Shown piece by piece: positions 9,117-18,110 of a stretch of DNA of 64,000 nt; the stretch's first letter is position 1, and the number at the start of each line of letters is the position of its first letter. The notes beneath the pieces were generated by a model. The model was given only the letters and a program-made list of their open reading frames with translations, ran no database searches and had not been told where the DNA came from. Source of the stretch: Rhizobium chutanense. Lineage in GTDB: Bacteria; Pseudomonadota; Alphaproteobacteria; Rhizobiales; Rhizobiaceae. Where the stretch lies: NCBI RefSeq assembly GCF_002531935.1, contig NZ_NWSV01000005.1:1-64000 (forward strand), written 5' to 3'. Made by a program: the position numbers and the translations under genes.

Positions 9117-10484
9117 TCAGGTGGTGGCGCCCGGGTGATCACCGAGCTCTCTTCTAACGACGCGCACCAGCTTGTCGGCGATCGCGGAGACCTCGACCTC
9201 AGTCATTGGACTTGAGAGCGCGCCGGAGCAATTTGGCGTGAGAAGGACGTTCTCGTCCAACATCGCCAATTGGATACGGCGGATAAGATTGCCAGCCTCG
9301 GATGTCGGGAACGCGCTTCGATAGCCGGTCACCTTACCCGGACCGACATGAACGCGGAAAAGTGATCCCATTCCCGTGACTGTCGCGGCAACGCCAGCAT
9401 CGGCGAACCCCTTGCCGATCCTCGTGCGCAACAGGTCGCCAAGCGAGTTGAGACGATCCACCACGGGCCGGGAGTAATGCTCGAGCGAGGTCAGGCCCGC
9501 GGCCATACTGAGCGGATTGGCGCTGAACGTGCCGCCCATCGACACTTTCGGCTTGCCAGCGGAATGATCGAAGACGGCCATCAAGTTCGCGCGTCCGGAT
9601 ACGGCGCCGATCGGCAGTCCGCCGCCAATGATTTTCGCGGTTGTGATCAGATCCGGCTCGAGACCAAAAAGCGGCGACGCCCCTTCGTACGACAGGCGAA
9701 AGCTGATCACCTCGTCGGCGATAAGAATGATGCCATCGCGACGGCAAGCCTCTTGGATGACCGAGGCAGTTTCTCGAGACATGGGCACCGTGCCGGCACG
9801 CGAGGCATGCGGATCGACGATCACCGCCGCGAGTGAGGTCCCTTCCCGACGAAGGATGTCGGCACAGCGCTGCGGATCATCATAAGGGAGCACCACCACG
9901 TCCCTCAGGACTGTGTCGGGCGTTCCCGCGTTGCAGCGGACAGACGCCGGGTTGCCGTTCTCGTCATCCCAATTGGCGGGCGTTGGATCAAGGCTCACCT
10001 CGACCCAATCGTAGGCACCGTGGTAGCACCCCTCGAACTTCGCGATCCTATGGCGTCCGGTCAGACCCCGCGCCCCCTTGATCGCGGCCAGCACCGCCTC
10101 GGTTCCCGAGTTGCAGAAACGGGTCTGTTCCATGCGCGGATTTCTCGCGGCCAGAGCTTCCGCGAGAAGAATCTCGCTCTCCGTCGGCATGCCGAACGCG
10201 GTCCCCTTCGTCATTGCTCCGCGTACCGCGTCCAGGACAGGCGCGTATGCGTGCCCATGAATAAGCGAGAAGAAGTTATTCGCGCAATCAAGGAGCCGTC
10301 GCCCATCAATGTCGATGACCCAGCAACCCTCGCCGCGGGCCGCATAGGGCGGATTGGGTTGAAACCACGATGCCGCGCGCATCGAGCCCCCTGGCACCAC
10401 CTTCCGTTCCCGCGCATACGCGGATTTGGAGCTATCGCCAACAGCCGAACGTGATTCACTGCTGTGTACCTGATCGAGTTTCAT
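9117..10484 (-). CDS. Class-III PLP aminotransferase / glutamate-1-semialdehyde aminomutase-like
   Basis: A 455-residue fold-type I PLP enzyme. It has the class III block LIADEVISFRLSYEGASP, with the PLP lysine in the following DLITTAKIIGGGLPIGAVSG segment, and KFEGCYHGAYDWVEVS near residue 155. Overall it most resembles the glutamate-1-semialdehyde aminomutase / beta-amino-acid transaminase branch rather than ornithine aminotransferase. I chose the ATG at 10484 because GGATGGAG precedes it. It is the first gene of the minus-strand catabolic operon, about 40 nt after shared operator copy 2. It probably removes an amino group from the acid released by HyuAB; this is inference. Confidence 0.88.
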   Translation of the reverse strand: MKLDQVHSSESRSAVGDSSKSAYARERKVVPGGSMRAASWFQPNPPYAARGEGCWVIDIDGRRLLDCANNFFSLIHGHAYAPVLDAVRGAMTKGTAFGMPTESEILLAEALAARNPRMEQTRFCNSGTEAVLAAIKGARGLTGRHRIAKFEGCYHGAYDWVEVSLDPTPANWDDENGNPASVRCNAGTPDTVLRDVVVLPYDDPQRCADILRREGTSLAAVIVDPHASRAGTVPMSRETASVIQEACRRDGIILIADEVISFRLSYEGASPLFGLEPDLITTAKIIGGGLPIGAVSGRANLMAVFDHSAGKPKVSMGGTFSANPLSMAAGLTSLEHYSRPVVDRLNSLGDLLRTRIGKGFADAGVAATVTGMGSLFRVHVGPGKVTGYRSAFPTSEAGNLIRRIQLAMLDENVLLTPNCSGALSSPMTEVEVSAIADKLVRVVRRELGDHPGATT

Positions 10485-10526
10485 ACTGTTCTCCATCCAC
10501 ACCTGAGCTGGATGCAATAAACACTA

Positions 10527-10561
10527 TGATCCAAGATAATGTCAACAGGATCATGTGATCC
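10527..10561 (-). promoter_or_regulatory. Shared operator/promoter element, copy 2 (aminotransferase-hyuAB operon)
   Basis: The minus strand has the palindrome GGATCA-N2-TGATCC at 10548-10561, TTGACA at 10540-10545 and the third GGATCA at 10527-10532, with the same 21-bp register as the other copies. It lies directly before the aminotransferase start and leaves only a short leader. The 10485-11016 gap holds this copy, copy 3 and a leader of about 300 nt in which I see no gene. Confidence 0.8.
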
Positions 10562-10674
10562 AAATCATTTGGGCAAGCTTTTCAGCGGCCCACCACATAA
10601 TCCGGGCCGGCGCAACAACGGACAAGGCGGCAAGGACGAGCTCCAAGGCGGCCGGCGACACGAAAATTTCTTTT

Positions 10675-10709
10675 GGATCAGTTGATCCTCTTGACATAAC
10701 TCTGGATCA
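10675..10709 (+). promoter_or_regulatory. Shared operator/promoter element, copy 3 (GMC dehydrogenase operon)
   Basis: The plus strand carries GGATCA-N2-TGATCC (10675-10688), TTGACA (10691-10696) and GGATCA (10704-10709). It is arranged divergently from copy 2, 114 bp away, so the two operons are driven back to back. The first gene starts about 300 nt downstream at 11017. Confidence 0.8.
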
Positions 10710-11016
10710 TGATGTTGACTGCGGTCACGAAACTCGCGCCTGGAGAGTTAACGGTCGGCGTGAGAAAATCGCGTCACTTGCTCGGGAACTCGTTGATGGG
10801 ACCAGGAAGAAGTGACGATATGTTGACCGGCGGGCGGACATCGCGCGAACGAGCCGAACACGCCGAGCTTGGAGCGGACCCCGGGCCGCTGGATGACAGA
10901 CAACCTCACGGGCCAGATCTCGGCGGAGGCGTCGGTATCGCGGCCTTGGCGAGGGGGCGGCAAGCGTCCAGACCGCGGCTCGAGGAGTTGCGCGTTGTTT
11001 ATAAGGAGGTAATCAG

Positions 11017-12675
11017 ATGACCAATGAGAGCCAAGCGACTGTTTATGATGTCGTGATCGTGGGCGCCGGCCCGTCTGGCGCGGTCGCAGCCAAACGCCTG
11101 GCGGAAGAAGGAATGTCGGTCATCTGTCTTGAGCAGGGCGGCTACCCGGATTACACCAAGCTCCGGCACTCCGGTCTTGAATTCGAACTGACGAAGCAAC
11201 AGCATTTCGCCACCAACCCAAACCGCCGCAGGGCCCCTTCCGACTATCCAATCGACGTCAGTGACTCGGACATTGAGCCGCTGATGTGGAACGGTGTCGG
11301 CGGCAGCTCGGTTTTGTATGCGGCGGCCTGGCATCGGCTCAAGCCCAGTGACTTCCGAGTTCGGTCAGTTGATGGAATTGCGGACGACTGGCCCCTGAGC
11401 TACGCGGAACTCGAACCATTCTACGCCCGGGTCGAAAATGACTTCGCGGTTTCCGGGGTTGGCGGGGACCCCGCCTACCCGCCAGGTTTTGACATCCCCC
11501 TGCCTCCTTTCCCGATGGGGGCGATGGAACGGAAATTCGCCTCCGCGCATGATCGGCTTGGCTGGCACTGGTGGCCCGGCAGCAACTCGATCGCGACCGT
11601 CAAGCACAACGGTCTGTTGCCCTGCGTGCGGCGTGGCGCGTGCACCTGGGGATGCTTTGATGGGGCCAAGGCCTCAGTCGACCGCACGCACTGGCCAGCC
11701 TGCATCAAACTCGGTGTGAAACTTGTCCAGAATGCGCGGGTGCTGCGCGTCGAAACCGGAGCCGATGGCCTTGCTACCGGCGTCACGTATGTCGATCGCG
11801 AGAGCGGAGCCACACATTTCCAGCCGGGGCGCGCCGTCATCGTCTCGGCCAACGGGATCGGCACACCAAGGCTTTTGTTGAATTCCGCGTCGAACCGACA
11901 TCCAGACGGGTTGGGAAATTCGTCCGGCCTGGTCGGCAAGCGACTGATGATGCACCCCTACGGGACGGTGACCGGCCTCTTTGACGATTTCTTCGAGAAC
12001 TGGCAGGGCCCTTATGGGCAACGGGCCTATTCACTGGAATTCGCCGAGACACGCAAGGATACGAATTTCTATCGCGGCGCGAAGTGGCAACTCATGGGAA
12101 TGGGTGGACCGCTGGCCTCGGTGGGCAGTTGGCCATGGGGCAGCAGTGACGACGTCTGGGGCGAGAACTTCCACGACACCGTGCATAAGCGCTTCGGCCG
12201 CTCCGCGTATTGGGGGATCATGGCTGAGGATTTGCCGAATGAGGAAAACATGGTCACCCTCGACCCCGATGTGACGGATGCTCAAGGCATGGCGGCCGTC
12301 AAGGTGACGTACAAGGCGTCCCAAAACACCGTGGACCTCTTGAACTACAATGTGACACGGGCCTCGGAATCGATGAGGGAAGCGGGCGCCTACGAGGTCG
12401 CGGGCACGCCTCTAATGCGCGAAACCGGCTGGCACATACTCGGAACGGTGCGCATGGGCAAGGATCCCGGGAACTCGGTGGTCGACGCTTTCGGCCGCTC
12501 CCATGATGTTCCAAATCTCTTTGTCATGGATGGCAGCGTCATGCCAACGTCGGGTGCGGTTAATCCCACGGGAACCGTGACCGCGCTTGCCTTGCGAAAC
12601 GCGGAATCGATTATTGCTAACCGGCGCTCCCAGCCGGTCAGTCAGGCCGCCGAAGCGCGAAAGGTTGGACATTAA
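11017..12675 (+). CDS. GMC oxidoreductase, gluconate/FAD-glucose dehydrogenase alpha-subunit type
   Basis: A 552-residue GMC flavoprotein preceded by a near-perfect AAGGAGGT ribosome site. The FAD motif VVIVGAGPSGAVAAKRL is at about residues 11-27. GVGGSSVLYAAAWHRL near 93, a Cys-containing RRGACTWGCFDG loop near 210, and the C-terminal GWHILGTVRMGKDPGNSVVD and GAVNPTGTVTALALR blocks are typical of the membrane-bound multi-subunit alcohol, sugar or sugar-acid dehydrogenase branch rather than the choline dehydrogenase branch of the other GMC gene here. A small partner subunit is encoded 3 bp downstream. No cytochrome c subunit gene follows, so the electron acceptor is unclear. Confidence 0.9.
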   Translation: MTNESQATVYDVVIVGAGPSGAVAAKRLAEEGMSVICLEQGGYPDYTKLRHSGLEFELTKQQHFATNPNRRRAPSDYPIDVSDSDIEPLMWNGVGGSSVLYAAAWHRLKPSDFRVRSVDGIADDWPLSYAELEPFYARVENDFAVSGVGGDPAYPPGFDIPLPPFPMGAMERKFASAHDRLGWHWWPGSNSIATVKHNGLLPCVRRGACTWGCFDGAKASVDRTHWPACIKLGVKLVQNARVLRVETGADGLATGVTYVDRESGATHFQPGRAVIVSANGIGTPRLLLNSASNRHPDGLGNSSGLVGKRLMMHPYGTVTGLFDDFFENWQGPYGQRAYSLEFAETRKDTNFYRGAKWQLMGMGGPLASVGSWPWGSSDDVWGENFHDTVHKRFGRSAYWGIMAEDLPNEENMVTLDPDVTDAQGMAAVKVTYKASQNTVDLLNYNVTRASESMREAGAYEVAGTPLMRETGWHILGTVRMGKDPGNSVVDAFGRSHDVPNLFVMDGSVMPTSGAVNPTGTVTALALRNAESIIANRRSQPVSQAAEARKVGH

Positions 12676-12678
12676 GCC

Positions 12679-13104
12679 ATGACTTACGACATTCTTCCCC
12701 TGCGAGCCAAAATCGAATGGGTCGCCGATGCCCTTATCCCTTCGGATCCGAAATACGCGATGCCCTCGGCGACGGAGGCTGGCATTATCGATCATCTGTT
12801 GCCTCGCGCCCTGAAGGAGCGCGACGATATGGCGCCGTCATTCCTCAAGGCGTTGTCGCGTCTGCCGGAAAATCGTCCGGACAATGCTCTGGAGGTGATC
12901 CGCGCCCTTGGCGGCGAAGACTTCCATGTGATTAGTTTCCTGATCGCCGGCGCCTACTTCCTTGACGAGGCGATCACAGGAAAACTGCGATATCCAGGGC
13001 AAGAGGCGATGCACGAGACGCCGGATTACGACGAGATCATGGACACGATCGAGCGCGTGCAAGCAAGAGGCGCTGTTTATCTCGATGTGCCGGAAGCGCC
13101 GTGA
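12679..13104 (+). CDS. Small subunit partner of GMC dehydrogenase (gluconate 2-dehydrogenase subunit 3-like)
   Basis: A 141-residue protein starting 3 bp after the GMC gene. The pattern ADALIPSDPKYAMPSATEAG followed by a helical segment (IDHLLPRALKERDDMAPSFL) resembles the gluconate 2-dehydrogenase subunit 3 family, the gamma or chaperone-like subunit of three-component dehydrogenases. Those subunits usually have a twin-arginine signal that exports the complex; none is present here, which suggests a cytoplasmic enzyme. The family assignment is from pattern and context only. Confidence 0.6.
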   Translation: MTYDILPLRAKIEWVADALIPSDPKYAMPSATEAGIIDHLLPRALKERDDMAPSFLKALSRLPENRPDNALEVIRALGGEDFHVISFLIAGAYFLDEAITGKLRYPGQEAMHETPDYDEIMDTIERVQARGAVYLDVPEAP

Positions 13105-13144
13105 GGCGCTGATTGCTTCTGGCCGCGACACACTTTCAAGGCAC

Positions 13145-13174
13145 CGAGGCGGCCATTGTCATATGGCCGCCTCG
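13145..13174. terminator. Strong hairpin between convergent genes
   Basis: CGAGGCGGCCAT (13145-13156) pairs perfectly with ATGGCCGCCTCG (13163-13174) around a 6-nt loop. It lies between the ends of two convergent operons, where a bidirectional transcription stop is expected. There is no T-run, so termination strength is inferred from the stem alone. Confidence 0.6.
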
Positions 13175-13248
13175 CCACAGATTGAGACGGATAGTGCAAT
13201 GATCGAGCAAGCGCTACCGGTGTTGACGGACCGATGACACGCATCCCA

Positions 13249-14658
13249 TCAGGGGATAACTTTTCCGGGATTCAAAATTCCACGCGGATCGATAGCGGTC
13301 TTGATCCGCTCCATGATATGTGTTTTGCCCTCGGCGCCGTAGCGCCTAAGCAGGTCGAGCTTAACGCGTCCAATCCCGTATTCGGCGCTGAATGTGCCGC
13401 CCATCTCAAAAGCCAGCTGATAAATTTCAGGAGAGATTTCCCGTTCAACCCGGTCCTTGAAGGCGTTCTGGTCGATCCCAATGGGCGGGACAATGTTAAA
13501 GTGGACGTTACCGTCGCCAACATGGCCGTAGATCGAGAGAATGGCATCGTCCCGATGTTTTTTGACAAGGCGGGACGCCGATTCGATAAAGGCCGAAAGG
13601 CGGGAGGTTCGAACCGCGATGTCGTGCTTGACGGATCCGCCGTGGTGGACTTCCGCTTCAGGAATGCTCTCGCGCAAATACCAAAGGGCAGCCCGCTGTT
13701 GTTGGCTCGCGGCTATTGTGCCGTCACCGATCATTCCGCTTTCAAGGAGCTCGGCAAGAAGCGCGTTCATGCATTCCTCGAGGTTCAGAATGGGAGAGAC
13801 CGTCGCGGCCTCCAGAACGACATAGTGCTCGCTTTCATCCGGCAGTGGATGGCGAAGGTGCTTTTTGGCGGTCAGAAGCAGGTTCAAGGACGCGCTCGAG
13901 ATATATTCGAATGACGTGATCGCTTCTCCGCTTTGGATCTGGGCGGCATTGAGAATGGCACTGAGCGAGGAGATATCGCGAACCGCCAGGAAGGCAGTGA
14001 TCGTCTGGCACGATTTTCTCATCAGTTTAAGGGAAACGCCGGTGATGATGCCCAGTGTCCCCTCAGCTCCGATAAAAAGCTGTTTCACGTCATAGCCGGA
14101 GTTATTTTTGCGTAGCGGGTTTAGTTCGCTATATATTGAACCATCAGGCAATACCGCCTCGAGCCCGAGCACCAGGTCGCGCGTCATTCCGTATCGCACG
14201 ACGTTGATTCCCCCCGCGTTGGTCGACAGATTGCCACCGAGACGGCAGGATTGCTGCGAGCCCAAGGCAAGGGGCAGCAGCAGGCCCGCCTCGTCGGCCG
14301 CGCGCTGCAAATCGGCAAGTATCATTCCGGCATCGGCGGTGACCGAGAGATTTTCCTTGTCGAGGTCGCGCAGCCGGTTCATTTTCTCAAGGCTGATCAG
14401 CAATTCCCGCCCATCGGCGTTTGGCGTGGCGGCCGTGCAATAGCTGGTATTTCCGCCTTGCGGCACGATACCAACCCGATGTTTCGCGCACACACGGATG
14501 ATCGTCTGAACGTCAGCCGTGTGGCGTGGGCGCAGCAACGCCGTTGTTGCTCCCGTATACTGCCGACGAAAATCCGTAAGGTAGGACGACAGGATATCCT
14601 GATCCCTTGTTACTAACTCGGCAGGCAGTTCCAAAAGCGCGTTGTCGATATTTTGCAT
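13249..14658 (-). CDS. FAD-linked D-lactate / D-2-hydroxyacid dehydrogenase (GlcD/D2HGDH type)
   Basis: A 469-residue flavoprotein with an FAD_binding_4 domain (about 35-215: VPQGGNTSYC, GGNLSTNAGGINVVRYGMTRDLVLGLE, FIGAEGTLGIITGVSLKL) and a FAD-oxidase C-terminal domain (about 220-465: YGHVGDGNVHFN and EYGIGRVKLDLL). It oxidises a D-2-hydroxy acid (lactate, 2-hydroxyglutarate, glycolate) to the 2-oxo acid. Members of this family often pass electrons to ETF, which fits etfB having the same promoter element. It is the third gene of the glyoxalase operon. The start codon has only a weak ribosome site. Confidence 0.9.
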   Translation of the reverse strand: MQNIDNALLELPAELVTRDQDILSSYLTDFRRQYTGATTALLRPRHTADVQTIIRVCAKHRVGIVPQGGNTSYCTAATPNADGRELLISLEKMNRLRDLDKENLSVTADAGMILADLQRAADEAGLLLPLALGSQQSCRLGGNLSTNAGGINVVRYGMTRDLVLGLEAVLPDGSIYSELNPLRKNNSGYDVKQLFIGAEGTLGIITGVSLKLMRKSCQTITAFLAVRDISSLSAILNAAQIQSGEAITSFEYISSASLNLLLTAKKHLRHPLPDESEHYVVLEAATVSPILNLEECMNALLAELLESGMIGDGTIAASQQQRAALWYLRESIPEAEVHHGGSVKHDIAVRTSRLSAFIESASRLVKKHRDDAILSIYGHVGDGNVHFNIVPPIGIDQNAFKDRVEREISPEIYQLAFEMGGTFSAEYGIGRVKLDLLRRYGAEGKTHIMERIKTAIDPRGILNPGKVIP

Positions 14659-14856
14659 CGCGTTGTTGTTCCGGTTGTCGACATCTGACGTTCAAGCCCT
14701 GCCGCCAATCACCTGGAAGTATGACGCCGCCGTTCCAATCACATTTAACCGTGGCGGCCTCATCTTTCTTGACCCATACATTGTCGGTTCCGTGATATTT
14801 GGGCCGTGTACCACTGCGAGGAGGCGGAAATCAGGACCGATGACATCGCGACCCTG

Positions 14857-15810
14857 TCACCGCGTGACAAGATCCGGCAGGGGTTCACCTTGTAGCGCTC
14901 GCCTCGCTCTTTCAACAGCCTGTTCCTGCAGCGCGTCGAGTGACGTCGTCGATCGCCAAGCCACATGCGGCGTGAAGAGGGTATTGGGCGCATCACGCAA
15001 GGGGTGGCCGGCAGGCAAAGGCTCCTGGGCGAATGTGTCGAGCCCGGCACCGGCGATGGTTCCCGCGCGCAGGGCGGCGGCGAGCGCCTCCTCATCGATG
15101 AGCCCTCCCCGGGACACGTTGATGATAACCGCGTTGCGGCGCATACGTTTCAGTACCTCAGCCGATATCAGGTGGCGCGTCTCGTCTGTGAGTGGCAAAT
15201 GCAGCGAAACAACATCCGACTCCTCCAGCACCTGCTTCAATGAGGCGGCCGTGACGTCCTTGAACGTCGAGATCGGGTCAAACGCATGGACCTTGGCGCC
15301 GATGGCCGCCCACCATGTCGCGACCAACCGTCCGATGCGGCCAGTTCCCACAACGCCAACCCGCAGGTTGGACAGCTTTGGTGCATCAAGACCGATCACC
15401 CCGGCCCATTCGCCGGCCCCGATAGCCGCATGGCCCTGCGGAATACGCCGTGCCAGCGCTAGCCCCATCGCCAGGGCATGCGAGGCCACTTCCTCGGAAG
15501 CCGTATCCGGCACGATTGTCACAGGCACACCGAGCCTATTGGCGGCCGCGACATCAATATTGTCATAGCCGACACCGTATCGCACGACCGCCTTGCAGCG
15601 CCGCAATAACCCGAATTCCTCCGCGGTCATCTTGGCGTAGGGGGTCATCATGACAACCTCCGCCTCGGCCATATGGGCGCGGAATGATGCCTGATCCTCG
15701 GCCACGACAATCTCACGGCGCAAGCGTTCGGCGAGGGCGCGTTCCCGATCGACATTCGGGAACCGATGGGGGGCGACAAGAATAATTCCCGTTTCGTTTT
15801 CGATGGTCAT
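14857..15810 (-). CDS. NAD(P)-dependent D-2-hydroxyacid dehydrogenase
   Basis: A 317-residue protein of the D-isomer-specific 2-hydroxyacid dehydrogenase family. It has VVRYGVGYDNIDVAAANRLG near residue 70, the Rossmann motif GVVGTGRIGRLVATW near 145, NVSRGGLIDEEAL with the catalytic Arg near 235, and FTPHVAWRS with the catalytic His near 285. I prefer the ATG at 15810 (GGAG nine bases upstream) to one 30 bases earlier with no ribosome site. It probably interconverts a 2-oxo acid and a D-2-hydroxy acid that is the substrate or product of the neighbouring FAD dehydrogenase. The specific acid is unknown. Confidence 0.88.
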   Translation of the reverse strand: MTIENETGIILVAPHRFPNVDRERALAERLRREIVVAEDQASFRAHMAEAEVVMMTPYAKMTAEEFGLLRRCKAVVRYGVGYDNIDVAAANRLGVPVTIVPDTASEEVASHALAMGLALARRIPQGHAAIGAGEWAGVIGLDAPKLSNLRVGVVGTGRIGRLVATWWAAIGAKVHAFDPISTFKDVTAASLKQVLEESDVVSLHLPLTDETRHLISAEVLKRMRRNAVIINVSRGGLIDEEALAAALRAGTIAGAGLDTFAQEPLPAGHPLRDAPNTLFTPHVAWRSTTSLDALQEQAVERARRALQGEPLPDLVTR

Positions 15811-15874
15811 CCTGATTATCTCCGCGGTCGAGGCTGGCATCCAGGCGCCAGAATTGGTGTGATACTGACGAATG

Positions 15875-16285
15875 TCAGCCGAGAGTATCGAGGTCGATCA
15901 ACTCGATCTTGTAGCCGTCGGGATCCTCCACGAAGGCGATCACGGTCGTTCCGTGCTTCATGGGCCCCGCGGGGCGCGGGATTTTGGCGCCACTCGCCGC
16001 CAGTTCATCGCAGACGGCGTAAATTTTCCTGACACCGAGCGCGATATGTCCGTAACCCGTGCCTAGGTCATAGGCGGCTTCCTGCTCCCAATTGTGCGTG
16101 AGCTCGACAACGGCATTGGATTCCTCGGGACCGTAGCCAACGAAGGCGATAGTGAACTTGCCTTCTGGATAATCGAGTCTGCGCAGCAACGTCATTCCAA
16201 GTAGGCGCGTGTAGAAATCAATCGACTTATCGAGATCCCTGACACGCACCATCGTGTGCAGGACCCGGAATTTTGGCTCGCTCAT
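15875..16285 (-). CDS. gloA: Glyoxalase I (lactoylglutathione lyase)
   Basis: A 136-residue single-domain glyoxalase. The four metal ligands expected from E. coli GloA are all in register: His10 (VLHTMVRV), Glu61 (AVVELTHNW), His80 (GYGHIALGV) and Glu128 (YKIELIDLD). It converts the glutathione hemithioacetal of methylglyoxal or another 2-oxoaldehyde to a D-hydroxyacyl-glutathione. As first gene of an operon with two D-2-hydroxyacid dehydrogenases it suggests that the island's pathway makes a 2-oxoaldehyde that is routed through a D-hydroxy acid. No glyoxalase II is encoded here. Confidence 0.9.
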   Translation of the reverse strand: MSEPKFRVLHTMVRVRDLDKSIDFYTRLLGMTLLRRLDYPEGKFTIAFVGYGPEESNAVVELTHNWEQEAAYDLGTGYGHIALGVRKIYAVCDELAASGAKIPRPAGPMKHGTTVIAFVEDPDGYKIELIDLDTLG

Positions 16286-16574
16286 TCAACTTTCCTTCTC
16301 TATTGCCTGTCTGGCTATCATGCCGCGATACGTTGACGACTGTTGCCCATAGGCGTCTCAATTGCTGCTTGGCGACACTTCGGTCACGACAATGGTCGCG
16401 ATGCGCGTTGATGTCATGGGGGCGCGGGGCCGCCGTGCTATCCCCATGGCATTGGTATGCGAAATGCGGGCCATAGGTTCTCACTACCCCACGACGCGCG
16501 CCAATCCCCGAGGCGTCCGGCGCGGTCCGACGTCGCGTCCACGCCAATCCATCGCATAGGGTCAATGAATACAA

Positions 16575-16609
16575 TGATCCAACAAACTGTCAATAGGATC
16601 ATGTGATCC
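16575..16609 (-). promoter_or_regulatory. Shared operator/promoter element, copy 4 (glyoxalase operon)
   Basis: Minus strand: GGATCA-N2-TGATCC at 16596-16609, TTGACA at 16588-16593, third GGATCA at 16575-16580, in the identical register. It points toward gloA with a leader of about 285 nt in which I see no gene. Confidence 0.8.
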
Positions 16610-16760
16610 ATTATCTTTTTTCCGCTTGGCAAGATCGCTGAAACGCTCGTCAGGCGTCGCGGTGGAAGGCGGCGCTCCCCAAACCCCATTGGCCGATTTC
16701 GCGGGAAAATGGCGTTCCTGACGCTGAGCGATTCCTGGACGGACGACAAATGTGCCGCGT

Positions 16761-16812
16761 GGATCACATGATCCTCTTGACAGATATCTGGATCATAGTG
16801 TTCACTTGATCC
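16761..16812 (+). promoter_or_regulatory. Shared operator/promoter element, copy 5 (ABC importer operon)
   Basis: Plus strand: GGATCA-N2-TGATCC at 16761-16774, TTGACA at 16777-16782, GGATCA at 16790-16795. This copy also has a fourth half-site TGATCC at 16807-16812. It is divergent from copy 4, as copies 2 and 3 are divergent from each other. The first gene starts at 16964. Confidence 0.8.
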
Positions 16813-16963
16813 AACAATATGAAGGGGAATGAGGGCGGGAAAAGTTGGGTCTTGCGCCTTGTTTGCAAGTTTGCGGGGCACGTCCCCTCAAACGCACCGA
16901 AGGCGGATTTGCTCTTCGGCAAAGTCAAGTTCACCAACAAGCCAACCCTCTGGAGGAGAGCTT

Positions 16964-18076
16964 ATGACTTCGGTCACTTTCGCGAATGTCTGGAAGCAAT
17001 TTGGCACGCACACCGCTATCGAGGACCTCAATCTCGAAATCAGGGATGGCGAGTTCATGGTGTTCGTCGGCCCGTCCGGATGCGGAAAGACGACGACGCT
17101 TAGAATGCTGGCGGGCTTGGAAACTCCAACCTACGGAAAGATCCTGCTTGGTCGTGATGATGTCACGCTGACGTCGCCCGGACGCCGCAACATTTCCATG
17201 GTCTTCCAAAGTTACGCGCTTTATCCGCACATGACCGTTCGTCAGAATCTGGCTTTCGGCCCACAGATCCGGCACGAGAACAAGTCCGAGATCGCCGCCA
17301 GCATCGATAAGGTCGCGAAGCTTGTCGGACTTGAGACACTGTTGAACCGGCACCCTAGCGAGCTTTCGGGCGGACAGCGCCAGCGTGTGGCTCTGGCGCG
17401 CTCGATGATCCGTCGGCCACGCATCTTTCTGCTCGACGAACCGCTGTCGAATCTTGACGCGAGCCTGCGCACCCACATGCGAACCGAGATCGCCGAATTG
17501 CAACGCCAGTTGGGTGTCACGGCCGTCTATGTCACCCACGACCAGGTCGAGGCGATGACGATGGGGCACCGGATCGCGGTGTTCGATCACGGTCGCATTC
17601 TCCAGGTCGCGACCCCCGCCGAGCTTTATAGGGCGCCGGCCAACAAGGTTGTCGGCAGGTTCATCGGATCCCCCCGCATGAATATCCTTCCAGCAACGGT
17701 GAATGTCGAGGGCGATAGGGTAAACGTGCGTTGCTTCGGCACGACCTTTTCGATGCAGGGTCGAACCTTCACCAGGGACCGGCTCTCGGACAAGATCGAG
17801 TTGGGTATTCGGCCGGACGAGATTCAATGGGTGAAGGATGCGCCATCAAGATGCACCGAGAAAATCACCGGCGTTGTGACCTCGCTTGAAACGACCGGGT
17901 CGGACACGTTCGTCCTGGTCAATGTCGAGGGAACGGAAGTCAATTCCAAATTTCCGAGCTTTGCTCCTGTGAGGCGCGGGGACGCGGTCGAGTTGGTCTT
18001 TGATCCTGCAGACCTGCATTTTTTCGATGCGGAAACTGGAGAGAGCTTAAAGGCGACGTCGGCCATTCACAACTAA
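16964..18076 (+). CDS. ABC importer ATP-binding protein (UgpC/MalK-type)
   Basis: A 370-residue carbohydrate-type ABC ATPase. Walker A is GPSGCGKTT (residues 36-44), the signature LSGGQRQRVALARSMIR is near 135, Walker B is RIFLLDEPLSNLD near 155, the H-loop is TAVYVTHDQVEAMT, and a TOBE-type C-terminal domain starts after about residue 240. The start at 16964 has GGAGGAG upstream; a longer reading frame back to 16829 lacks family similarity. It energises the importer encoded by the next three genes. Confidence 0.92.
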   Translation: MTSVTFANVWKQFGTHTAIEDLNLEIRDGEFMVFVGPSGCGKTTTLRMLAGLETPTYGKILLGRDDVTLTSPGRRNISMVFQSYALYPHMTVRQNLAFGPQIRHENKSEIAASIDKVAKLVGLETLLNRHPSELSGGQRQRVALARSMIRRPRIFLLDEPLSNLDASLRTHMRTEIAELQRQLGVTAVYVTHDQVEAMTMGHRIAVFDHGRILQVATPAELYRAPANKVVGRFIGSPRMNILPATVNVEGDRVNVRCFGTTFSMQGRTFTRDRLSDKIELGIRPDEIQWVKDAPSRCTEKITGVVTSLETTGSDTFVLVNVEGTEVNSKFPSFAPVRRGDAVELVFDPADLHFFDAETGESLKATSAIHN

Positions 18077-18110
18077 ACTGGAACGAAATCTGAACTGGGA
18101 GATAACGTTG

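Noticed and set aside
10709..11020. 103-codon plus-strand frame in the leader of the GMC operon
   Set aside because: It begins at the third operator half-site, where the transcript has probably not yet started, and shows no family or ribosome site.
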